Part shown: positions 36,596 to 48,702 of the stretch, piece after piece
How positions within the stretch are numbered: position 1 is the stretch's first letter
Layout of the letters: each line of letters begins with the position of its first letter
NCBI RefSeq assembly: GCF_030285365.1
Contig: NZ_JASVDS010000006.1
Location: forward strand, 1 to 64,000
Direction of reading: 5' to 3'
DNA: 64,000 nucleotides
Source of the DNA: Roseateles subflavus
GTDB taxonomy: Bacteria > Pseudomonadota > Gammaproteobacteria > Burkholderiales > Burkholderiaceae_C
Position numbers and translations under genes: made by a program
Notes under the pieces: generated by a model
Told to the model about the DNA's origin: nothing
The model's database searches: none
The model's input: only the letters and a program-made list of their open reading frames with translations

Positions 36596-37078
36596 ATGAC
36601 TCCTCTGAACCGCATCCTCGCGCTCAGCGCCACCCTGTTCGGCCTGGTGGCCTGCGCCACGGCGCCCGCGCCCGCCCCGCTGGCCGACACCCTCGGCCGC
36701 GACCCGCAGCTGAGCACCTTCAACCGCCTGGTCGTGCAGGCCGGCCTCCAGGACGAGCTTCGCGCCGCCGGCCCCCTGACCGTCTTCGCCCCTTCTGACG
36801 AGGCTTTCAAGGCCCTGCCGCCCGCCACGCTGGACAAGCTCAGTCAGGACAAGGAGCAGCTCAAGGCCGTCCTGCATCTGCACATGCTGGCGAGCAAGCT
36901 GCCTGCCGCCGAGGTGAAGAACAGCAGCCCCAAGAGCCTGCAGGGCAGCGCCCTGGCCCTCGCCCGTGCCGGCGAGTTCGTGACGGTGGAAGATGCCGTG
37001 GTCCAGCGGGCCGACATCGGTGCCACCAATGGCGTGGCCCATGTGATCGACCGCGTGCTGCTGCCGGCCAAGAAGTAA
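36596..37078 (+). CDS. FAS1 (fasciclin) domain lipoprotein
   Basis: 160 residues from MTPLNRILALSATLFG. A lipoprotein signal peptide ends in the lipobox LVAC (Cys about 20). One FAS1 domain follows: FNRLVQAGLQDELRA-like H1 region beginning FNRLVVQAGL, the TVFAPSDEAFKALP motif, and GVAHVIDRVLLP as the H2 box. FAS1 proteins take part in adhesion or surface structures. It is divergent from pstS and is preceded by Pho-box repeats on its own strand, suggesting phosphate-controlled expression. The start is fixed by the signal peptide. Confidence 0.85.
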   Translation: MTPLNRILALSATLFGLVACATAPAPAPLADTLGRDPQLSTFNRLVVQAGLQDELRAAGPLTVFAPSDEAFKALPPATLDKLSQDKEQLKAVLHLHMLASKLPAAEVKNSSPKSLQGSALALARAGEFVTVEDAVVQRADIGATNGVAHVIDRVLLPAKK

Positions 37079-37128
37079 GCCGGTCGCCGGCGCCTCGGCC
37101 GGCCCGCTTCTACACCATGCACCCATGC

Positions 37129-37156
37129 AAAAGGGCGCCCCCAGCGGGCGCCCTTT
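37129..37156. terminator. Bidirectional terminator between FAS1 gene and glmM
   Basis: AAAAGGGCGCC and GGCGCCCTTTT form a symmetrical stem. The T-run on each strand can end both the rightward FAS1 transcript and the leftward glmM transcript. Confidence 0.85.
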
Positions 37157-37177
37157 TCATTTGTGCCTTCTTGCGGA

Positions 37178-38512
37178 TCAGGCGCGGACGGTGGCGGCCA
37201 TGCGCTCGGCGCAGGACTGCGCCAGCGCGGCATCGCTGGCCTCGACCATCACGCGCAGCAGCGGCTCGGTGCCCGAGGCGCGGATGAGCACGCGGCCGCG
37301 ATCGCCCAGCTCGGCCGTGACTTCGGCCTGGACACGTGCCAGCTCGGCATTGCCCTTCCAGTCCTGGCCGGGCTGCATGCGCACATTGATCAGCGTCTGC
37401 GGGAACAGGGTGACGCCTTCGAGCTGCTGCGCCAGACTCTTGCCCGTGCGGCAGATGGCCGACAGCACCAGCAGCGCACTGACCATGCCGTCTCCGGTGG
37501 TGTGCTTGTCCAGGGCCAGCAGGTGGCCGGAGCCCTCACCGCCCAGCTGCCAGCCGCGGGCGATCAGCTCTTCCAGCACGTAGCGGTCACCGACCTTGGC
37601 GCGGACGAAGTCGACATCACGTTTCTTCAGCGCCAGCTCGACGGCCATATTGGTCATCAGCGTGCCCACGGCACCCGGCACGCGCTGGCCCTGGGCCAGG
37701 CGGTCCGCCACCATGACGTAGAGCAGCTCGTCGCCGTTGTAGAGGCGCCCCTCGGCGTCGACGAACTGCAGGCGGTCGGCATCACCGTCCAAGGCGATGC
37801 CGTAGTGCGCGCCGTGCTCCTTGACGGCCTTCACGATCGCTTCCGGGGAGGTCGCGCCAACGCCCGCATTGATGTTCAGCCCGTCCGGGCTGCAGCCGAT
37901 GGAGATGACCTCGGCCCCGAGCTCGTGCAGCACGTCCGGCGCGACGTGGTAGGCCGCACCGTGGGCGGCATCCACCACGAGCTTGAGCCCGCGCAGGCTC
38001 AGGTCCTGGCTGAAGGAGGCCTTGCAGAACTCGATGTAGCGACCACGGGCATCCTGCAGACGGCGGGCGCGGCCCAGGCTGGCGGAGTCCACCCAGGCGG
38101 CGGGTTCTTCCAGCGCCTGCTCGACGGCGATCTCCCAGGCGTCCGGCAGCTTCTCTCCCTTGGCGGAGAAGAACTTGATGCCGTTGTCCGCGAAGGGGTT
38201 GTGCGAGGCGGAGATCACCACGCCCAGGTCCTGGCGCAGGGCGCGGGTCAGGTAGGCGACGCCGGGCGTCGGCAGCGGACCCGTGAGCCAGACATCGACG
38301 CCGGCCGAGGCGAAGCCGGCCTCCAGGGAGGACTCCAGCATGTAGCCGGAGATGCGGGTGTCCTTGCCGATCAGCACGCTGGGGCGTGCCGCGCCATTGC
38401 GGCGCAGCACCTTGCCCACGGCATGGCCCAGGCGGAGCATGAAGTCCGGCGTGATCGGCGATTGGCCGACGGTTCCGCGAATGCCGTCGGTCCCGAAATA
38501 GCTGCGGCTCAT
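37178..38512 (-). CDS. glmM: Phosphoglucosamine mutase
   Basis: 444 residues from [20 protein letters not shown]. Converts glucosamine-6-phosphate to glucosamine-1-phosphate for UDP-N-acetylglucosamine and so peptidoglycan and LPS. The phosphoserine loop [13 protein letters not shown], the metal loop [11 protein letters not shown] and the sugar-binding GEGSGHL are in place. The start overlaps the folP stop by four bases. The order ftsH-folP-glmM is widely conserved. Confidence 0.97.
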   Translation of the reverse strand: MSRSYFGTDGIRGTVGQSPITPDFMLRLGHAVGKVLRRNGAARPSVLIGKDTRISGYMLESSLEAGFASAGVDVWLTGPLPTPGVAYLTRALRQDLGVVISASHNPFADNGIKFFSAKGEKLPDAWEIAVEQALEEPAAWVDSASLGRARRLQDARGRYIEFCKASFSQDLSLRGLKLVVDAAHGAAYHVAPDVLHELGAEVISIGCSPDGLNINAGVGATSPEAIVKAVKEHGAHYGIALDGDADRLQFVDAEGRLYNGDELLYVMVADRLAQGQRVPGAVGTLMTNMAVELALKKRDVDFVRAKVGDRYVLEELIARGWQLGGEGSGHLLALDKHTTGDGMVSALLVLSAICRTGKSLAQQLEGVTLFPQTLINVRMQPGQDWKGNAELARVQAEVTAELGDRGRVLIRASGTEPLLRVMVEASDAALAQSCAERMAATVRA

Positions 38513-39414
38513 TGCGAGCGTCCTCCGAATTTTGAATCGCTGGCATTCTCGCCGATGAAGTCGCCCCCGATGCCGGCGCCTCCCCCTGCCCCCCACACCT
38601 GCAGGGCGTCGACCGTGGCCGCCACGTCATGCACGCGCAGAATGCGCGCGCCGTGAGCCAGCGCCAGCAAGGCCGCCGCCAGGCTGCCGGGCAGCCGCTG
38701 ATCGACGGTGCGGCCCGTCACCGCGCCAATGGCGGATTTGCGCGACAGACCCGCCAGCAAGGGATAGCCCAGCGCCTCGAGTTCGCCCTGGCGGCGCAGC
38801 AGCTCGAAGTTCTGCTCGACGGTCTTGGCAAAACCGTAGCCCGGGTCCAGCACGAGGCGATCCGCGGCGACTCCCCTTGCCCGCAGCACGCCTGCCCGCT
38901 CGCCCAGGAAGTGCGCGACCTCCTGCACGACATCTCCATAGTCCGTCAGGGACTGCATGCTGCCCGGGTCCCCGCGCATGTGCATGAGGCAGGCACCGAG
39001 CTGCGGGTGCGCCAGCATCACGTCCTCGGCGCCCGGGTCACGCAAGGCCTGGATGTCGTTGAGGATGTCCGCACCAAGATCAGCCGCCCGCTGCATGACC
39101 GCGGCCTTGCAGGTGTCGATGGACACGGGCACCCCGAGGCTCAGGGCCCCGCGCAGCACGCCTTCGATGCGCGCCCATTCGTCATCCGCGCTCAGGCGCG
39201 GCGCCCCGGGACGGCTGGACTCGCCGCCAATGTCCAGGATGTCCGCGCCCTCCTTGAGCAGCCGCTCGCAATGCGCCAGCCCGGCCGCAGGCCCGGCATG
39301 CTGGCCCCCATCGGAGAAGGAATCGGGCGTCAGATTGACGATGCCCATGACCTGCGGGCGCCGCAGGTCGATGCGAAAACGGGTGGTCTGCCAGACGGGC
39401 GGGCGAATGGACAT
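38509..39414 (-). CDS. folP: Dihydropteroate synthase
   Basis: 301 residues. Condenses p-aminobenzoate with hydroxymethyldihydropterin pyrophosphate in folate synthesis; the target of sulfonamides. Motifs: [38 protein letters not shown], and [10 protein letters not shown] catalytic barrel of usual length with a short N-terminal extension ([13 protein letters not shown]). Coupled to glmM downstream. Confidence 0.97.
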   Translation of the reverse strand: MSIRPPVWQTTRFRIDLRRPQVMGIVNLTPDSFSDGGQHAGPAAGLAHCERLLKEGADILDIGGESSRPGAPRLSADDEWARIEGVLRGALSLGVPVSIDTCKAAVMQRAADLGADILNDIQALRDPGAEDVMLAHPQLGACLMHMRGDPGSMQSLTDYGDVVQEVAHFLGERAGVLRARGVAADRLVLDPGYGFAKTVEQNFELLRRQGELEALGYPLLAGLSRKSAIGAVTGRTVDQRLPGSLAAALLALAHGARILRVHDVAATVDALQVWGAGGGAGIGGDFIGENASDSKFGGRSQ

Positions 39415-39477
39415 GGGGCGGTCTTTTGAGAGCGGCCAACGCTTGGGTAACCCCTGAAAGCGTCGGTGACAAAGAAA

Positions 39478-39504
39478 AAGGCCCGTCTCGACGAGACAGG
39501 CCTT
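39478..39504 (-). terminator. Rho-independent terminator after ftsH
   Basis: AAGGCCTGTCTCG and CGAGACGGGCCTT pair (one mismatch), followed on the minus strand by T-rich TTTCTTTG. It lies 18 bases past the ftsH stop and separates ftsH from folP. Confidence 0.8.
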
Positions 39505-39522
39505 GGACCTCAGCGCAGGGGC

Positions 39523-41412
39523 TCAGGCCGCTGCGGGAGCACCGTCGGTGCTGACGGCCGGCGTGCCGCCACTGCTGGGGCCGCTGCTGGGATTGCTCGG
39601 GGCCTCGCCGGGGCCGCGAGGCGGCTTGCCGGCCATGATGTCCAGCACCTGGTCGCGGTCGATGGTTTCCCACTTCATCAGCGCAGCCGTCATGGCCTCG
39701 ACCTTGTCGCGGTTGTCCTCGAGGATCTTCTGCGCCACGGCGTACTGCTGGTCGAGGATACGGCGCATCTCGCCGTCGACCTTCTGCTGCGTGTTCTCGC
39801 TGATGTTGGCGGTCTTGGTCATGTTGCGACCGAGGAAGACCTCGCCCTCGTTCTCGGCGTAGACCATCGGGCCCAGCAGTTCGCTCATGCCGTAGCGGGT
39901 GACCATGTCACGGGCAATGCGGGTGGCACGCTCGTAGTCATTGGACGCACCGGTGGAGATGTCCTTGACGAACAGGTCCTCGGCAATGCGGCCCCCGAAG
40001 AGGATGCTGATCTCGTTGAGCATCTGCTTGTAGTAGCGGCTGTACTGGTCACGCTCCGGCAGCTGCCAGGTCACGCCCAGGGCGCGGCCGCGCGGCATGA
40101 TGGTGACCTTGTGCACCGGGTCCGTGCCCGGCAGGCACTCCGCCACGATGGCATGGCCGGACTCGTGGTAGGCGGTCGCCCGCTTCTCCTCTTCCGTCAT
40201 GACCATGCTCTTGCGCTCGGGGCCCATGTAGAGCTTGTCCTTGGCGCGCTCGAAGTCGATCATCTCGACGGTGCGGGCATTGCGGCGGGCGGCAAACAGC
40301 GCGGCCTCGTTGACGAGGTTGGCGAGGTCCGCACCGCTCATGCCCGGCGTGCCGCGGGCCAGGATCGACGCATTGACGTCCTGCCCGATCGGCACCTTGC
40401 GCATGTGCACGTTGAGGATCTGCTCACGGCCACGGATGTCCGGCAGGGTCACGTAGACCTGGCGGTCGAAGCGGCCGGGACGCAGCAGGGCCGGGTCCAG
40501 GATGTCCGGGCGGTTGGTGGCCGCGATCACGATGACACCCAGGTTGGTGTCGAAGCCGTCCATCTCGACCAGCATCTGGTTGAGGGTCTGCTCGCGCTCG
40601 TCATTGCCACCGCCCAGGCCGGCACCGCGATGGCGGCCGACGGCGTCGATTTCATCGATGAAGATGATGCAGGGCGCGCTCTTCTTGGCCTGCTCGAACA
40701 TGTCGCGCACACGGGCCGCCCCCACACCGACGAACATCTCGACGAAGTCGGAGCCCGAAATCGTGAAGAACGGCACCTTCGCCTCGCCCGCAATGGACTT
40801 GGCCAGCAGCGTCTTGCCAGTGCCCGGCGGGCCGACCATCAGCACGCCGCGGGGAATGCGGCCGCCGAGCTTCTGGAACTTCTGGGGATCCTTGAGGAAG
40901 TCCACCAGTTCCTTGACCTCTTCCTTGGCCTCGTCGCAACCGGCGACATCCGCAAAGGTGATGGTGTTGTTGGCTTCATCCAGCATGCGGGCCTTGGACT
41001 TGCCAAAGCTGAACGCACCGCCCTTGCCACCCCCCTGCATCTGGCGCATGAAGTAGATCCACACGCCGATGAGCAGGATCATCGGACCCCAGCTGATCAG
41101 CAGGGTCTGCAGGACGGAGGGCTCGTCATCGGCCTTGCCGACCACCTGCACGCCGTACTTCATCAGGTCATCGACCATGAAGACGTGGGGCGGCTGGACG
41201 AGGTTGTAGGCCACGCCATCGGACGGCGTGACACGCAACATCCGGTTCTGGACTTCGACCCGCTTGATCTTGCCGGCCTTGGCATCGTCCATGAACTGGG
41301 TGTAGCTCACGGCGTCGACAGGGCGCTGCTTGTCGAACTGCTTGAACACGGTGAACAGCACCAAGGCGATCACCAGCCAAACAGCTACCTTCGAGAACCA
41401 CTGATTGTTCAC
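39523..41412 (-). CDS. ftsH: ATP-dependent zinc metalloprotease FtsH
   Basis: 629 residues from a GTG start ([12 protein letters not shown]), preceded by AAGGAG. Two N-terminal membrane helices flank a periplasmic loop; then an AAA+ domain with Walker [14 protein letters not shown], Walker [13 protein letters not shown] and the SRH region, and a zinc protease domain with HESGH and the third ligand near [13 protein letters not shown]. It degrades membrane and regulatory proteins such as LpxC and sigma-32 in E. coli. A sigma-32 promoter lies upstream. Confidence 0.97.
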   Translation of the reverse strand: MNNQWFSKVAVWLVIALVLFTVFKQFDKQRPVDAVSYTQFMDDAKAGKIKRVEVQNRMLRVTPSDGVAYNLVQPPHVFMVDDLMKYGVQVVGKADDEPSVLQTLLISWGPMILLIGVWIYFMRQMQGGGKGGAFSFGKSKARMLDEANNTITFADVAGCDEAKEEVKELVDFLKDPQKFQKLGGRIPRGVLMVGPPGTGKTLLAKSIAGEAKVPFFTISGSDFVEMFVGVGAARVRDMFEQAKKSAPCIIFIDEIDAVGRHRGAGLGGGNDEREQTLNQMLVEMDGFDTNLGVIVIAATNRPDILDPALLRPGRFDRQVYVTLPDIRGREQILNVHMRKVPIGQDVNASILARGTPGMSGADLANLVNEAALFAARRNARTVEMIDFERAKDKLYMGPERKSMVMTEEEKRATAYHESGHAIVAECLPGTDPVHKVTIMPRGRALGVTWQLPERDQYSRYYKQMLNEISILFGGRIAEDLFVKDISTGASNDYERATRIARDMVTRYGMSELLGPMVYAENEGEVFLGRNMTKTANISENTQQKVDGEMRRILDQQYAVAQKILEDNRDKVEAMTAALMKWETIDRDQVLDIMAGKPPRGPGEAPSNPSSGPSSGGTPAVSTDGAPAAA

Positions 41413-41463
41413 CGCGACTCCTTATTCCATTCCACACGCCGCAGGGAGCGGCTGATGCACGGC

Positions 41464-41491
41464 ATATGGGGTTGATTCTATTGCAGTCAAG
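41464..41491 (-). promoter_or_regulatory. Sigma-32 (RpoH) promoter of ftsH
   Basis: On the minus strand CTTGACT, 13 bases, then CCCCATAT. The RpoH consensus is CTTGAAA-N11-16-CCCCATNT, so the -10 is perfect and the -35 matches 5 of 7. It lies about 50 bases upstream of the ftsH GTG. Confidence 0.75.
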
Positions 41492-41571
41492 AGCTGCATC
41501 CTGATTGTCAAAACCTTGCCGCGCGATAGGCAAAAGTCGCGCAGAGCCGTTTGACGTGACGCCGGCTTGAC

Positions 41572-42240
41572 CTACTTCAAGCCCATGCCGACCAGAAAGG
41601 TCTCGGCCGACCGGAACCGCGAGGCCTTGGGCTTGACCGCCTTCACCTTCTTGAACGACTTCCGGAACAGCTCCACCAGCTGGTTGTAGCCGCTGCCGTG
41701 GAAGACCTTCGCCACCAGCGCGCCTTCGGGCTTCAGATGGTGCTGGGAGAAGTCGATGGCCAGCTCGATCAGGTGCTCGATGCGCGCGGCGTCGGTGATC
41801 TCGATGCCCGACAGGTTGGGCGCCATGTCCGACACCACCACGTCCACCGGCTTGCCGTCCAGCGCAGCCTCCAGCTGGTGCAGGACGGTCTCCTCGCGGA
41901 AATCGCCCTGGATGAAGTGCACCCCCTCGACGGGCTCGAACTCCAGCAGGTCCAGCGCGATGATGGTGCCGTTGAGCTCCCCCACCGCCGCGCCGCCGGT
42001 GCCGGCCAGCTTCGGGGCGAACTTGCGGCGCAGGTACTGGCTCCAGGCGCCCGGCGAGGCCCCCAGGTCCACGACGACCTGCCCAGGCTTGATCAGCCGC
42101 AGTTCCTCGTCGATTTCCTTGAGCTTGTAGGCCGCCCGGGAGCGGTAGCCCTCCTTCTGGGCCAGCCGCACATAGGGGTCGTTGACGTGGTCATTGAGCC
42201 ACGCCTTGTTGATCTTCTTGCTTTTGCTGTCGATTTTCAT
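41572..42240 (-). CDS. rlmE: 23S rRNA (uridine-2'-O-)-methyltransferase RlmE
   Basis: 222 residues from [15 protein letters not shown]. Methylates U2552 in the A-loop of 23S rRNA using S-adenosylmethionine. Motif [19 protein letters not shown], the catalytic region [11 protein letters not shown], and [13 protein letters not shown] with the catalytic lysine are visible. It precedes ftsH on the same strand, as in E. coli, and is divergent from yhbY with only 31 bases between starts. Confidence 0.95.
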   Translation of the reverse strand: MKIDSKSKKINKAWLNDHVNDPYVRLAQKEGYRSRAAYKLKEIDEELRLIKPGQVVVDLGASPGAWSQYLRRKFAPKLAGTGGAAVGELNGTIIALDLLEFEPVEGVHFIQGDFREETVLHQLEAALDGKPVDVVVSDMAPNLSGIEITDAARIEHLIELAIDFSQHHLKPEGALVAKVFHGSGYNQLVELFRKSFKKVKAVKPKASRFRSAETFLVGMGLK

Positions 42241-42259
42241 GATTTGGAGCGTCTGGCCC

Positions 42260-42265
42260 GATAAT
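42260..42265 (+). promoter_or_regulatory. -10 box for yhbY
   Basis: GATAAT six bases before the ATG at 42272, inside the short rlmE-yhbY divergent spacer. If used, the transcript would be almost leaderless. Confidence 0.4.
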
Positions 42266-42271
42266 ACGGCC

Positions 42272-42745
42272 ATGCCTGCGATTCAACTGACCCCTGCCCA
42301 GCGCAAGGAAAAACGTGCCGACGCCCACCATCTCGACCCCGTCGTGATGATTGGCGCCGATGGACTCACGCCCGCCGTCGTGAAAGAAACCGACCACGCC
42401 CTGAAGGCCCATGGCCTCATCAAGGTGCGCGTCATGTCGGATGACCGCGAGATGCGCGGCGCCATTCTCGAGCAACTCGCTGACGAGCTCGATGCCGCGC
42501 CCATCCAGCATATCGGCAAGCTGCTGATCCTGTGGCGCCCCATCCCCGAGAAGGAGCGCAACGAGCGCGAGGGTGGCATGCCCGCGCCCAAGGTGGTGAA
42601 GATCGTCAAGTTCTCGAAGAACGGGAACAGCCGCCCCACCATCAAGAAGGTCGAGCTGCTGGGCAACCAGCGCGTGGCCCAGGGCGGCGAGATCAAGCGT
42701 GCCAAGCCCAAGCAGCGCAGCGTGAAGAAGCGCGTCGCCGACTGA
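42272..42745 (+). CDS. yhbY: YhbY/CRM-domain RNA-binding protein
   Basis: 157 residues. A CRM domain (about 1-100) begins [20 protein letters not shown] and includes [15 protein letters not shown] and the loop near [11 protein letters not shown]. YhbY proteins associate with the assembling large ribosomal subunit. The family is usually about 95-100 residues; this one has an extra ~55-residue basic tail ([13 protein letters not shown]), probably more RNA contact. Its divergence from rlmE, another large-subunit gene, fits a ribosome role. Confidence 0.93.
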   Translation: MPAIQLTPAQRKEKRADAHHLDPVVMIGADGLTPAVVKETDHALKAHGLIKVRVMSDDREMRGAILEQLADELDAAPIQHIGKLLILWRPIPEKERNEREGGMPAPKVVKIVKFSKNGNSRPTIKKVELLGNQRVAQGGEIKRAKPKQRSVKKRVAD

Positions 42746-42768
42746 GCGCCACCGGCCCTGGCCGACCG

Positions 42769-42800
42769 GGACCGCCGCCTTCGGGCGCCGGTCCTTTTTT
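42769..42800 (+). terminator. Rho-independent terminator after yhbY
   Basis: GGACCG...CGGTCC with internal CGCC/GGCG pairing around TTCG, followed by T6, 23 bases after the stop. Confidence 0.85.
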
Positions 42801-42816
42801 CATGCCCGAGGCCGCC

Positions 42817-43242
42817 TCAGTGCCGACTGGTCCGCCAGGCCAGGCCCAGCACCAGCAAGGCCTTGAGCGCGAAGATGCCGGACGAGATGCCATGCAGCGC
42901 TCCGAAACTGAGCGCCCCCTGCCCTGCCCGTGCCTCGGCCATCAGCGGCTGCAGCCCGTAGTAGCCCAGCACCACGCAGAACAGTGCGCCCAGCGGCAAC
43001 AGCAGCTCGGGCGTCGTGATGCGGGCCGACTCGGCGTCTCGCTGCAGCCGGCGCTCCATCATCACCAGCAGCAGACCCAGCGCCAGGCCGACCCGCGCAT
43101 CCAGCTCGAACAGCCGGGTGACGTAGCGCCCCGCTTCCGGCCGCGCCAGCACGCCGAACGCCGTCGGTGCAGCCACACCGGCCACGCACAGAAGAAAGCC
43201 GCCCCACAGGGCGGCCAGCAAAGCCCGAACACGCATCAGCAT
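42817..43242 (-). CDS. DUF4149 family membrane protein
   Basis: 141 residues with four hydrophobic segments (about 8-28, 45-65, 80-100, 115-135), a small inner-membrane protein. DUF4149 proteins have no known function but are regularly found between greA and yhbY in Burkholderiales, which is the position here. Start MLMRVRAL; MRVRAL two codons later is an alternative. Confidence 0.85.
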   Translation of the reverse strand: MLMRVRALLAALWGGFLLCVAGVAAPTAFGVLARPEAGRYVTRLFELDARVGLALGLLLVMMERRLQRDAESARITTPELLLPLGALFCVVLGYYGLQPLMAEARAGQGALSFGALHGISSGIFALKALLVLGLAWRTSRH

Positions 43243-43332
43243 CGCAGTCGTTCCTAGAAGCGAGGACCCTTAAACGACCTCAGCCTCCCCAGCGAAGGCC
43301 GGGGATCCGGCTCTGCCGGGCCCTCGGCCTTG

Positions 43333-43368
43333 CCCCCTCGAGGGGGCCGGCGCAGCCGGTAGGGGGTG
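43333..43368. repeat. GC-rich intergenic palindromic repeat
   Basis: CCCCCTCGAGGGGG followed by CCGGCGCAGCCGG and a terminal run of Gs: nested palindromes just past the greA stop. This type of element is scattered through Burkholderiales genomes between genes. Here it may also end greA transcription. Confidence 0.65.
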
Positions 43369-43369
43369 G

Positions 43370-43846
43370 TCAGACATACCGGACTTCGACGATCTCGTAA
43401 CGCTTCACGCCGCCCGGTGCATGCACCTCGGCCACGTCACCGGCTTCCTTGCCGATCAGCGCACGGGCGATGGGCGAGGAAATCGAAATCAGGCCCAGCT
43501 TCAGGTCGGCCTCGTCGTCACCGACGATCTGGTAGGTGACCTCGTTGCCGGTGGCTTCCTCTTCCAGGTCCACCGTGGTGCCAAAGACGACCTTGCCGCC
43601 GGCATCCACCTCGGAGGGGTCGATGACCTGGGCCGCGGCGAGCTTGCCCTCGATCTCCAGGATGCGGCCTTCGATGAAGCCTTGCTTGTCCTTGGCCGCT
43701 TCGTACTCGGCGTTCTCGGACAGGTCGCCCTGGGCCCGCGCTTCGGAGATGGCGTTGATCACGGCATGGCGCTCGACCGTCTTGAGTCGATGCAGTTCTT
43801 CCTTCAGCTTTTCAGAGCCGCGCTTGGTCAGAGGGATCGTGGCCAT
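43370..43846 (-). CDS. greA: Transcription elongation factor GreA
   Basis: 158 residues from MATIPLTKRGSEKLKEEL; the upstream in-frame start adds seven residues and is less likely. The N-terminal coiled coil carries the acidic tip ISEARAQGDLSENAEYEAAKD that reaches the RNA polymerase active site and stimulates transcript cleavage; the C-terminal FKBP-like domain (about 85-158) follows. Normal length. It lies downstream of carB with a terminator in between. Confidence 0.97.
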   Translation of the reverse strand: MATIPLTKRGSEKLKEELHRLKTVERHAVINAISEARAQGDLSENAEYEAAKDKQGFIEGRILEIEGKLAAAQVIDPSEVDAGGKVVFGTTVDLEEEATGNEVTYQIVGDDEADLKLGLISISSPIARALIGKEAGDVAEVHAPGGVKRYEIVEVRYV

Positions 43847-43873
43847 ACATAGAACCTTGATAGACAAAACAAG

Positions 43874-43911
43874 ACCGCCGCAGAGACTCGCAATCGAGCC
43901 GCGGCGGCGGT
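43874..43911 (-). terminator. Terminator between carB and greA
   Basis: ACCGCCGC and GCGGCGGT flank a 22-base loop; on the minus strand the stem is followed by CTTGTTTTG. It lies 56 bases past the carB stop. Confidence 0.65.
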
Positions 43912-43966
43912 TTTTGGGGCCGGACCGGACCCCGGGATATCGGGGGCTGTCCGGCAGGACTGAAGT

Positions 43967-47233
<3,267 letters not shown>

Positions 47234-47257
47234 TGTTTGTTCTCCTTCTCTTCGGCT

Positions 47258-48418
47258 TTAGGCCTTGGCCATCAGACCGATGAACCGGTCGAACAGATAA
47301 GCGATGTCATGCGGGCCGGGGCTGGCTTCCGGGTGACCCTGGAAGCAGAAGGCGGGCTTGTCCGTGCGGGCCAGGCCTTGCAGCGTGCCGTCGAACAGGC
47401 TGATGTGCGTCGGGCGCAGGTTGGCCGGCAGCGTGGCGGCGTCCACCGCGAAGCCGTGGTTCTGGCTCGTGATGGAGACGCGCTGGTTGTCCAGGTCCTT
47501 CACGGGATGGTTGCCACCGTGGTGGCCGAACTTCATCTTGAAGGTCTTGGCACCGCTGGCCAGGGCCATGATCTGGTGACCCAGGCAGATGCCGAAGGTC
47601 GGGATGCCAGCCTCGATCAGCTGGCGGGCCGCGTCGATGGCGTAGGTGCAGGGCTCGGGATCGCCAGGGCCATTCGACAGGAACACGCCGTCCGGCTCGA
47701 GGTCGAAGACCGCGCTGGCGGGTGTCTCGGCCGGCACGACCGTGATCTTGCAGCCGCGCGAGGCGAGCATGCGCAGGATGTTGCGCTTCACGCCGAAGTC
47801 GTAGGCGACCACATGGAACTTGGGCGCCGTCTGCTCGCCGTAACCCTTGCCGAGCGTCCACTCGGTCTGGGTCCAGGTTTCACGCTCGGTGCGGGAGACG
47901 ACCTTCGCCAGATCCTGGCCAGCCATGCTCGGCGCGGCCTTGGCACGGGCGATGGCGTCGGCAATGAGGGCGTCGGTGATGGCCTCACCGGGCTGGAGCG
48001 CCAGGATGCAGCCGTTCTGGGCACCGTGGGTGCGGAGCACGCGGGTCAGGCGGCGGGTGTCGAGGCCGGCGATGGCCACCGTGCCTTCATCCTTCAGGTA
48101 CTGCTGCAGGCTGCGGGTCTTGCGGAAGTTCGAATCAAGGACGGGGACTTCCTTGATGATCAGGCCTGCGGCAAAGATCTTCTGGGCCTCGACATCCTCG
48201 TCGTTGACACCGTAGTTGCCGATGTGCGGATACGTCAGCGTGACGATCTGCCGGCAATAGCTGGGGTCGGTGAGGATTTCCTGGTAACCGGTGAGCGAGG
48301 TGTTGAACACCACTTCGCCGACGGTATGACCGGCAGCGCCGATCGAGGTGCCTTTGAAGACCGTGCCGTCTGCCAGGGCGAGGATCGCTGAAGGGGAGGA
48401 AAGCAGATCGGGCAGCAC
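47258..48418 (-). CDS. carA: Carbamoyl-phosphate synthase small subunit
   Basis: 386 residues from a GTG start ([15 protein letters not shown]) with CGGAGA 8-13 bases upstream; the frame is open further up but that part is leader RNA. The N-terminal CarA domain ([14 protein letters not shown]) precedes a class-I glutamine amidotransferase with the nucleophile Cys in [11 protein letters not shown] and His-Glu in [10 protein letters not shown]. It hydrolyses glutamine and passes ammonia to CarB. carB follows after 24 bases. Confidence 0.97.
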   Translation of the reverse strand: MLPDLLSSPSAILALADGTVFKGTSIGAAGHTVGEVVFNTSLTGYQEILTDPSYCRQIVTLTYPHIGNYGVNDEDVEAQKIFAAGLIIKEVPVLDSNFRKTRSLQQYLKDEGTVAIAGLDTRRLTRVLRTHGAQNGCILALQPGEAITDALIADAIARAKAAPSMAGQDLAKVVSRTERETWTQTEWTLGKGYGEQTAPKFHVVAYDFGVKRNILRMLASRGCKITVVPAETPASAVFDLEPDGVFLSNGPGDPEPCTYAIDAARQLIEAGIPTFGICLGHQIMALASGAKTFKMKFGHHGGNHPVKDLDNQRVSITSQNHGFAVDAATLPANLRPTHISLFDGTLQGLARTDKPAFCFQGHPEASPGPHDIAYLFDRFIGLMAKA

Positions 48419-48456
48419 GGGATTCTCCGTTATTGTGCGCGCCCAGTTCTGCTCTG

Positions 48457-48529
48457 AAAAAGCCGCCACACACCAGTCGGTCTGAGGCGGCCTTGCTGGC
48501 CCAGGAAGCGTCCCTGACAGACGCCGCCT
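48457..48529 (-). promoter_or_regulatory. Attenuator-like structure in the carA leader
   Basis: On the minus strand GCCGCC (ending at 48486) pairs with GGCGGC (48462-48467) and is followed by TTTTT: an intrinsic terminator 40 bases before the carA start. An earlier AGGCGGC (48523-48529) can instead pair with the terminator's left arm GCCGCCT (48485-48491). The two structures exclude each other, the classic terminator/antiterminator layout. Confidence 0.65.
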
Positions 48530-48609
48530 TCCGGCCTTGAATCCCTGATTTCGTGGGGAAACGGTTCGAGTTTCGCTGGGTGCGGTGGTGGTTGCGGGTA
48601 AACCTGCTA

Positions 48610-48615
48610 AGTATA
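48610..48615 (-). promoter_or_regulatory. -10 box upstream of the carA leader
   Basis: TATACT on the minus strand, about 190 bases before the carA GTG, which would give a leader long enough to hold the attenuator. The -35 is unclear. Confidence 0.5.
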
Positions 48616-48667
48616 ACCGACCAGGGTATTTACCGAGCGAAGTTCCGCACAAAAAGTCCCGTCATCC

Positions 48668-48691
48668 GCGTGCCGGGCATTCGCCCGGCAC
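48668..48691 (-). other. Strong hairpin past the transglutaminase gene's stop
   Basis: GTGCCGGGC and GCCCGGCAC form a 9-bp stem with a 4-base loop 12 bases after the 48703 stop. A TTTTT lies 18 bases further on. It may end or protect that transcript. Confidence 0.5.
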
Positions 48692-48702
48692 GAAGGAAGG
48701 AT

